Shown here: one piece after another, positions 58,810 to 64,000 of the stretch
How positions within the stretch are numbered: position 1 is the first letter of the stretch
Layout of the letters: each line of letters opens with the position of its first letter
Source: an uncultured Collinsella sp.
GTDB lineage: Bacteria; Actinomycetota; Coriobacteriia; Coriobacteriales; Coriobacteriaceae
Length of the DNA stretch: 64,000 nt
Assembly: GCA_958370785.1 (NCBI GenBank)
Contig: CATXKN010000001.1
Coordinates: forward strand, 372,001 to 436,000
Direction: 5' to 3'
The notes under the pieces: model-generated
The model's database searches: none
What the model saw: only the letters and a program-made list of their open reading frames with translations
Told to the model about the DNA's origin: nothing
Program-made: the position numbers and the translations under genes

Positions 58810-60102
58810 TTATAAGGCGATCCTGCTTAGACGAGCTTGCACTTCTGGAATGATCTTCTCGAACATTACCTCCGCCTCGGAAAAACCCTCTTCTTTGAGA
58901 CCGCGCGCGGCATCTCTTAGCGCGTCTGGAACCTCATTGCAGGTATCAGCAATCATTCCGGCAACAATTCCCCCGGGCAAACCCGCCCCAATCATTTGGC
59001 TCATCACCGACCCGCGCGTTACGTCGTCAATCTTGCGGCTCCCACCAAACGAGACGCCCATCTCACGAACGAGGCTGGGATAAACCGTTGTACACAGCAC
59101 GTCGTAGAGCGGCGCCAACCTCACCTGCTTCCAACTTTCGTCCCATACGAGCGACCAATTCTTTAGATGGTTATCGCAGTTACCTACGGCATAGTCGAAC
59201 AGCTGGTTATAGCCGACAAGGAACCTGTCCTCCATTTGATTCGTCGACGCCCTTCGCACCGCATCGACGATAAGCCCCAGGTAATTGACGCCCGTCGGCT
59301 CATATTTAAGCTCACGCGAGATGCCCTTGGCCTGACAAACATCTTCCTGGTGCAAACGGTATGGGATTGGCAATCCGTCAACCGAGCATCCAGCATCAGG
59401 CGTTACTCGGTCAAATCGCCTCACGGCGATAATTGGCTCGGCATCCTCAACTCGGATAAGAAAACACTCTTCAGCCGACAGGTCCATCAGAGAGGCGGCT
59501 CTCACGCACATCGCTTCACACACAGTCTCGCCCGGGAACGTTTTCGACCCCGCTTTGAGAATGTGCGTAGATGGGGCCGCTCCATGAGGCAGGTACCATC
59601 CGTCACATGGGTCATCGCCCGTATGGTAGAGACCGACCTTCGCCTGAGCACCTGCAAGGGAAATTCGACTCTCTAGCGCTAAATCAAAAGCAACCTCCGC
59701 CGGCGCGTATGCCAGCCCGCTTAGCTGTCCCGCACCTATCTCTTCATAGCCCATTTCGAGACTTTCGGCCGAAGGCTCACGCGTCAAAACCAGAGCGCCG
59801 ACAGGTTCATCGCGGACCAAATCGAGCACCTTAAAGTAATCTCCGCGTTCCGCTCGCGCCCTTTTCTCAAGGTCCCTGTTGAGCTGCCCCTCCGGAATGA
59901 TGCCGGAGAAAAAGGAACCCGTTGCGTCCGGACTAAATGTCTCGGCCGACAACGGCAGCGAGGTCGAAATCGGGGCCGCATCACCGCTCTGGAGATATTT
60001 GGGGCTATAGGTGAATATCGGAAGCCCCGCGTTTTCCTCCAATATGCCAACCAGCTGGTAAGACCCATTAAACTCACGGTGAACGAACAGCGTGCCATCC
60101 AT
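58810..60102 (-). CDS. hipA: HipA-type serine/threonine kinase toxin
   Basis: HipA phosphorylates glutamyl-tRNA synthetase in Escherichia coli and causes growth arrest. The 430-residue protein has the catalytic Asp310 in GNCDNHLKN, the metal-binding Asp334 in APLYDVLCT, and Ser148 in ISLAGAQAK where the regulatory autophosphorylated Ser of HipA is found. The N-terminal HipA domain is present (GSFFSGIIPEGQLNRDLEKR). The start overlaps the hipB stop (TAATG). The target in this organism is unknown. Confidence 0.9.
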   Translation of the reverse strand: MDGTLFVHREFNGSYQLVGILEENAGLPIFTYSPKYLQSGDAAPISTSLPLSAETFSPDATGSFFSGIIPEGQLNRDLEKRARAERGDYFKVLDLVRDEPVGALVLTREPSAESLEMGYEEIGAGQLSGLAYAPAEVAFDLALESRISLAGAQAKVGLYHTGDDPCDGWYLPHGAAPSTHILKAGSKTFPGETVCEAMCVRAASLMDLSAEECFLIRVEDAEPIIAVRRFDRVTPDAGCSVDGLPIPYRLHQEDVCQAKGISRELKYEPTGVNYLGLIVDAVRRASTNQMEDRFLVGYNQLFDYAVGNCDNHLKNWSLVWDESWKQVRLAPLYDVLCTTVYPSLVREMGVSFGGSRKIDDVTRGSVMSQMIGAGLPGGIVAGMIADTCNEVPDALRDAARGLKEEGFSEAEVMFEKIIPEVQARLSRIAL

Positions 60103-60392
60103 TATTTCCCCCTCACCTTCAGAATAAAATCAATATCCACGATGGAGGCGTAATCGAAAATGACACCAATTTCGACCGTTGTCCGCCCCCGCTCGATATC
60201 ACCAATCACACGAAGGCTGCGACCCGTCATAGTCGCGATATCGCGCTGAGTCAAGCCGAGCTCACGCCTTCTGAGCCTGAGGGCTTTTCCCATCTCGGCG
60301 GGATCGAAAACCATGCGCTCCGAGAAAGCGACTTCCGACGGTTTGAGCTTGATGCGCCCATCCAGCTTTTTAATCGTTGTCACCGTTCTCAT
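60102..60392 (-). CDS. hipB: HipB-type HTH antitoxin
   Basis: This 96-residue protein has a Cro/CI-type helix-turn-helix: LRLRRRELGLTQRDIATMTG and SLRVIGDIERGRTTVEIG. It binds operators at 60404-60465 and, as a repressor-antitoxin, neutralises HipA. The start at 60392 has GGAGG six bases upstream. It ends inside the hipA start. Confidence 0.9.
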   Translation of the reverse strand: MRTVTTIKKLDGRIKLKPSEVAFSERMVFDPAEMGKALRLRRRELGLTQRDIATMTGRSLRVIGDIERGRTTVEIGVIFDYASIVDIDFILKVRGK

Positions 60393-60403
60393 GATGCCTC
60401 CAG

Positions 60404-60507
60404 CTATATTCCCATTCGTGAACATAGTATAAACCGTGGAACTATGTTCATGTACGGGAATATAGTGTTTGCTACATTAGCAATGTTCCAGTTCAGGAAT
60501 ATAGCTA
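60404..60507. promoter_or_regulatory. hipBA promoter and operators
   Basis: CTATATTCCC (60404-60413) and GTGAACATAG (60418-60427) on one side mirror CTATGTTCAT (60442-60451) and GGGAATATAG (60456-60465) on the other. A third GGAATATAG-type half-site is at about 60499-60507. The minus-10 box TATACT lies within the dyad, so HipB binding would shut its own promoter, as known for hip operators of the TATCC-N8-GGATA type. Confidence 0.75.
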
Positions 60508-60568
60508 CCGAAAAGCCTGATATTTTCTTAGATGGGAAGATCCTGAACGGCTACGTCATACGGGCTGG

Positions 60569-61612
60569 CTACTCAAAGTATTGGAACTTGTTCGTTGAAA
60601 AAGCGAATGTAACGACGAAGCCTTCGCCGAGCTCGGATGCCGCGGTGACGTCGATGCCCATCTTGGAGCACAGACGTGCCACCAGGTAGAGGCCGATGCC
60701 CGTTGCGCGCTTGGTGGTGCGGCCGTTGTCGCCGGTAAAGCCCTTCTCGAACACGCGCGGCAGGTCGGCCGCGCTCACGCCGCAGCCGTTGTCCGCGACG
60801 GTGAGCTCGATGCGTTCGCTCGCCAGGCCCTCGTCCAGCAACGCTCCCGAAAACACGATCTTCGCGCCGTCATCACGCGCATATTTAATGCTGTTCTGAA
60901 TGAGCTGGCCCAGAATAAACTCGAGCCACTTCTCGTCGGTAAACACCTCAAAGTCGAGGTTCTCGCACACCGGCGCCACGTGTGCCGCAATGAGCTCGCG
61001 CGCGTTGGCTTTAATCGCGCCCGTCACCAAGGTCTTGAGATCCCAGCGGCGAATCAGGTAGTCGCGCTCCACGACTTCCGAGCGCGCGTAGTACAGCGCC
61101 TGGTCGATATAGCGCTCCACGCGAGCCAACTCACGGCCCAGGTCATCCACGCGCGACAGGCCGTCTTCGCTGCCGTCCAGGTTTTCCAAAATCAGGTGAG
61201 CCGCCGCCAGAGGCAGCTTGGCCTCGTGGACCCAACTCTCGATATAGTCGCGATAGTCATCGGTCTGACGCCGGCCTTCGGCAACCTCGTCGCAGGCAGC
61301 TTTGCCCACCCGGCGCAAGACCTCGTACTCGAGCTCGCCCTCGGCATAGGTCGGACATTGCACCATCTCCTGCACCCATGCGGGACTCTCGAGCTCCTCT
61401 GCCGCGCGCTCCAACTGACGCAGAAAACGGCGACGGCGAGCGTACTCGATCACGATGCCGAGCATACCAAAGATAAAGGACACGCCGACCGCCACGACCA
61501 CGATAGAAACGGGTGCGCCGGCGACCGTCAGCACAAAGCAGCTCAGCAGCACGCCGCAGGTCCACACGGCGACGGGAAGCAGCGCATCTTTAAAGAACTT
61601 GCCAAACGACAT
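60569..61612 (-). CDS. Sensor histidine kinase, intramembrane-sensing (BceS-like)
   Basis: This 347-residue kinase has two membrane segments separated by a very short loop (about residues 11-55), typical of kinases that sense cell-envelope damage or antimicrobial peptides through a partner. The phosphorylated His is His129 in IESWVHEAKLPL, and ATP-binding boxes are QNSIKYA, VADNGCGVSAADL and TGIGLYLVARL. It follows the response regulator by nine bases. No BceAB-type transporter is in the window. Confidence 0.9.
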   Translation of the reverse strand: MSFGKFFKDALLPVAVWTCGVLLSCFVLTVAGAPVSIVVVAVGVSFIFGMLGIVIEYARRRRFLRQLERAAEELESPAWVQEMVQCPTYAEGELEYEVLRRVGKAACDEVAEGRRQTDDYRDYIESWVHEAKLPLAAAHLILENLDGSEDGLSRVDDLGRELARVERYIDQALYYARSEVVERDYLIRRWDLKTLVTGAIKANARELIAAHVAPVCENLDFEVFTDEKWLEFILGQLIQNSIKYARDDGAKIVFSGALLDEGLASERIELTVADNGCGVSAADLPRVFEKGFTGDNGRTTKRATGIGLYLVARLCSKMGIDVTAASELGEGFVVTFAFSTNKFQYFE

Positions 61613-61621
61613 AGCCGGCCC

Positions 61622-62293
61622 CTAGACCGAATAGCCTTGGCCGCGGTGCGTCGTCAAATACCCCTTGATCCCGATTTTTTCGAGCGTGGTGCGCAGGCGG
61701 TTGATGTTGACGGTAAGCGTGTTGTCGTCTACGAAGGCGTCGGAGTCCCACAAGTCCTGCATGATGGCCGAGCGCGAAACGATCTTGCCCGCACGGCCCA
61801 GAAGCAGCGAGAGGATACGCAGCTCGTTTTTGGTGAGCTCGGTACTAGTGCCGGTTTGCGTATTGGTGACCATGGAGCGGGCGAGGTCAAGCTCCAGTCC
61901 CTTGTGGACGAGCGTGCTGCGCTCGCCTGCCGCCGAGGTGCGACGCAGCAAGGCATTGATGCGCGCCACGAGCACACGGGCGCTGTAAGGCTTGGGAACA
62001 AAGTCATCCGCGCCGAGCGTCATGGCCATGACCTCGTCGATCTCGGTCGTGCGCGACGTGAGGACGATGATGGGGACCTCGGATTCGCGGCGAACCTCGT
62101 GGCAGATGTGCTGGCCATCTTTGACAGGAAGCGTGAGGTCGAGCAGCACCAGGTCGGGCGCGGCGGCGAGAATATCGCGCGAGACATGCTCAAACGATTC
62201 GCAGGCCTCAACCTCAAAACCGGCGCGGGCAAGGATATCGGCAAGCTCGCGACGAATGGGATCGTCGTCCTCAACGACATAGATCAGCGCCAT
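61622..62293 (-). CDS. OmpR-family response regulator
   Basis: This 223-residue regulator has a receiver domain with phosphoacceptor Asp52 (LLDLTLP) and the Lys of FVPKPYS, and a C-terminal winged helix with LTKNELRILSLLLG and VDDNTLTVNINRLR. I start it at the ATG at 62293, with GGGAGG upstream. It is the partner of the kinase at 60569-61612. Confidence 0.93.
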   Translation of the reverse strand: MALIYVVEDDDPIRRELADILARAGFEVEACESFEHVSRDILAAAPDLVLLDLTLPVKDGQHICHEVRRESEVPIIVLTSRTTEIDEVMAMTLGADDFVPKPYSARVLVARINALLRRTSAAGERSTLVHKGLELDLARSMVTNTQTGTSTELTKNELRILSLLLGRAGKIVSRSAIMQDLWDSDAFVDDNTLTVNINRLRTTLEKIGIKGYLTTHRGQGYSV

Positions 62294-62463
62294 GTGTCCT
62301 CCCATTTCACGTAACTTGCACCTTTCACACCATTATGCCCACGGCGTCGCAGAGATACGACCCCGTGGGCACCTAATGTGACAAAAGTGTTCGGCAGTCT
62401 TAAGAGAAAATAGGGGCCGACCGGTCCTAAACCGATCGGCCCCATCACTTCGACCTCGATCCT

Positions 62464-63594
62464 CTACTCGAGCGTACGCATGTACGCAGAGATAGCATCC
62501 AGGCCTTTCCGCAAGTCGTCGGTGTTATCGGAGTATGCATAGCCGATGCGCATGCTCTTGGGCTCCTCGAAGCAATCGCCCGGGGTGACGAGCGCGCCGG
62601 ACTTCTTAATCATGTCGATGCAGAACGTCCTGGAGTCGATGTCGTAGTCGTAATACACAAGTGCGGTGGTACCCGCCTCGGGCTTGACGAACGACAGGTG
62701 CGGCTCGCTCTCGACCCACTTCTCCAGAACAGCAAGGTTCTGACGGACGATGCGACGGCTGCGCTCAAGGATCACGGAAGCGTTGCCCAGAATCAGCTCC
62801 GCCACCGACTCGCTGAATATGCCGGCGGAAATCAGGTTGTAGTCGCGATGCGAGAGCAGCGCGCGACGGAGCTCCGGGCTCTTGGTGACCGCCCAGCCCA
62901 GACGCAGACCGGCGAACGACCAGACCTTGGACATGGATGCGGTGACGACGGCCTTGTCGTACAGGTCGATCACGGACTCGCAGTACTCATCCGTCTGAGT
63001 AAGCAGACGGTAGACCTCGTCGCAGAGCAGCCGCGCGTCGTGTTTGCGCGCGACCTCGACAATCGCCTTGAGCGTATCGGTGTCGAGCAGGGCGCCCGTG
63101 GGGTTGTCCGGGTTATTGATGCAGATGAGCTTGGTATCGTCGGTCACCAGGGCATCGAGCGCGTCGACATCGACGTGGTAGCCGTTCTTGCGATCGAGCT
63201 GAAGGATATCGACCTTCGCACCGCACATCTCGGGGATCGAGTAAAGCTGCTGGTAGGTGGGCTTGACGGAGACTACGTGATCGCCCGGTTCGACGAGCGT
63301 GGAAATAACCAGGGAGTTGGCACCGGTCGCGCCATGCGTGGGCACGATATGCCCGGGCTCGACCGTCTTGTAGAGACGCGCGACCCCCTCGAGGAAGCCG
63401 GGCTGCCCCTCGATGTCTCCGTAGGTGAATCGGCGCGAGCACAGGCTATCGAGCCACGCCTTCTTGTCGGTGTTCGTAAGCTCGAATAGCTGGTCGAGCG
63501 TGAGGGAGTAGACGCACGTCTCCGCAACGTTGTAGGTGCACTTGGTCTCCCACTCGTTCATCCACTGCTCGACGGCGAAATCCTTGATCTGCAT
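62464..63594 (-). CDS. Class I/II aminotransferase
   Basis: This 376-residue PLP enzyme has the substrate and cofactor motifs FTYGDIEGQPGFLEGVA, NNPDNPTGALLD, LCDEVYRLL and SMSKVWSFAGLRLGW with the PLP Lys. It lies 24 bases from the ornithine cyclodeaminase-like gene in the same direction, so the pair is probably one operon. The substrate cannot be fixed from sequence. Confidence 0.88.
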   Translation of the reverse strand: MQIKDFAVEQWMNEWETKCTYNVAETCVYSLTLDQLFELTNTDKKAWLDSLCSRRFTYGDIEGQPGFLEGVARLYKTVEPGHIVPTHGATGANSLVISTLVEPGDHVVSVKPTYQQLYSIPEMCGAKVDILQLDRKNGYHVDVDALDALVTDDTKLICINNPDNPTGALLDTDTLKAIVEVARKHDARLLCDEVYRLLTQTDEYCESVIDLYDKAVVTASMSKVWSFAGLRLGWAVTKSPELRRALLSHRDYNLISAGIFSESVAELILGNASVILERSRRIVRQNLAVLEKWVESEPHLSFVKPEAGTTALVYYDYDIDSRTFCIDMIKKSGALVTPGDCFEEPKSMRIGYAYSDNTDDLRKGLDAISAYMRTLE

Positions 63595-63618
63595 TGTCGT
63601 TTCCTTTCCTTGACTTTC

Positions 63619-64000
63619 TTACAGTTCCACCACGGTGCCCAGCCCCGCCTCGACGGCGCGGTCGTAGGCGATTTTCGATGCCGAAAGGTCCTGAACGGCG
63701 ATGCCCGACGTATCGAACACCGTCACCTGTTCGTCATCCGAACGCCCCGTAGCCGCGCCGGCGATGACTTCGCCGAGCTCCGCTTTGATGTCCTCGGGCG
63801 TGATGGCGCCCTCGACAACCGGAATCTCCAGCTCACCGGACGCGACCGATTGCTCGCGGTCGTCGACGTAAACAGCGGCATGGGCGACAAGTGCCGAGGC
63901 GAGCTCCTGCTTGCCAGGCATGTCGGCACCGACGCAGGAAATATGCGTACCGGGGCGCACCCATGCATCGGGGATGATGGGCTTGGTCGCCGGCGTGATC
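63619..64000 (-). CDS. Ornithine cyclodeaminase / mu-crystallin family enzyme (C-terminal part)
   Basis: The frame is open to the window edge, so only the last 126 residues are seen. TPATKPI, VRPGTHISCVGADMPGKQEL and VFDTSGIAVQDLSASKIAYDRA match the C-terminal NAD-binding domain of ornithine cyclodeaminase-like proteins, which include alanine dehydrogenases and ketimine reductases. It is the upstream neighbour of the aminotransferase, suggesting amino-acid or imine metabolism. Confidence 0.85.
   Translation of the reverse strand, partial: ITPATKPIIPDAWVRPGTHISCVGADMPGKQELASALVAHAAVYVDDREQSVASGELEIPVVEGAITPEDIKAELGEVIAGAATGRSDDEQVTVFDTSGIAVQDLSASKIAYDRAVEAGLGTVVEL

Overview
The window looks like a chromosomal segment of a Coriobacteriia gut anaerobe, most likely Collinsella or a close relative. 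The reasons are the high GC, the strong GAGG/AGGAGG ribosome sites with some GTG and TTG starts, the many mannose-family PTS genes, and the mix of actinobacterial genes (class Ic aspartate aminotransferase, TatB/C) with firmicute-like ones (RicT, DegV, family II pyrophosphatase). This assignment is inferred from gene content, because no rRNA gene is present.

Left third (about 1-21 kb): amino-sugar and galactoside catabolism. After a Fic protein come a DeoR regulator, galactose mutarotase, an orphan PTS EIIB whose active-site His is Tyr, tRNA-Thr(CGT), a decayed yhcH-nagA scar, a tagatose-6-phosphate kinase-like enzyme and a LacX-like mutarotase. The core is a minus-strand locus: GH35 beta-galactosidase, PTS EIIB, EIIC and EIID, a membrane-anchored repeat protein, EIIA, a GntR/UTRA regulator, AgaS and NagA. 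This matches the known galacto-N-biose (Gal-beta-1,3-GalNAc) loci of lactobacilli and streptococci. A second module (GntR/UTRA, a near-identical NagA, YhcH) and an N-acetylglucosamine EIICB follow. The inferred flow is PTS uptake of a mucin-type disaccharide, intracellular cleavage by the GH35 enzyme, NagA deacetylation, AgaS conversion to tagatose-6-phosphate, and LacC phosphorylation. The aldolase is outside the window. A TGGT-N4-ACCA operator candidate lies upstream of the beta-galactosidase and another upstream of the second GntR gene.

Middle (21-45 kb): mostly housekeeping genes on the minus strand. They are a SurA-like membrane protein, isocitrate dehydrogenase, a HEAT protein, a beta-hydroxyacid dehydrogenase with a His/Cys-rich tail, DegV, the ribosome hibernation factor, a solute-binding lipoprotein, a tmk-holB-ricT-comF cluster, a beta-lactamase-like lipoprotein, a zinc-ribbon membrane protein, a type IA topoisomerase, tatBC-hypAB, a STAS protein and an aminotransferase.

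Right third (45-64 kb): NhaA, Mn-dependent pyrophosphatase, a diguanylate cyclase, ROK glucokinase, a GntR regulator with ManA, PcrA helicase, UppP, a universal stress protein, a hipBA module with clear operators, a BceRS-type two-component system, and an aminotransferase next to an ornithine cyclodeaminase-family gene cut by the window edge.

The least explained structure is between genes. There are three families of dispersed palindromic repeats: element A (GGGGACGTTC type), element B (about 220 bp with 29 bp terminal inverted repeats) and element C (17 bp stem, 29 nt loop, two copies). There are also three long nested hairpins within 53.5-58.8 kb. One copy of element A supplies the last codons and the stop of the aberrant EIIB gene.
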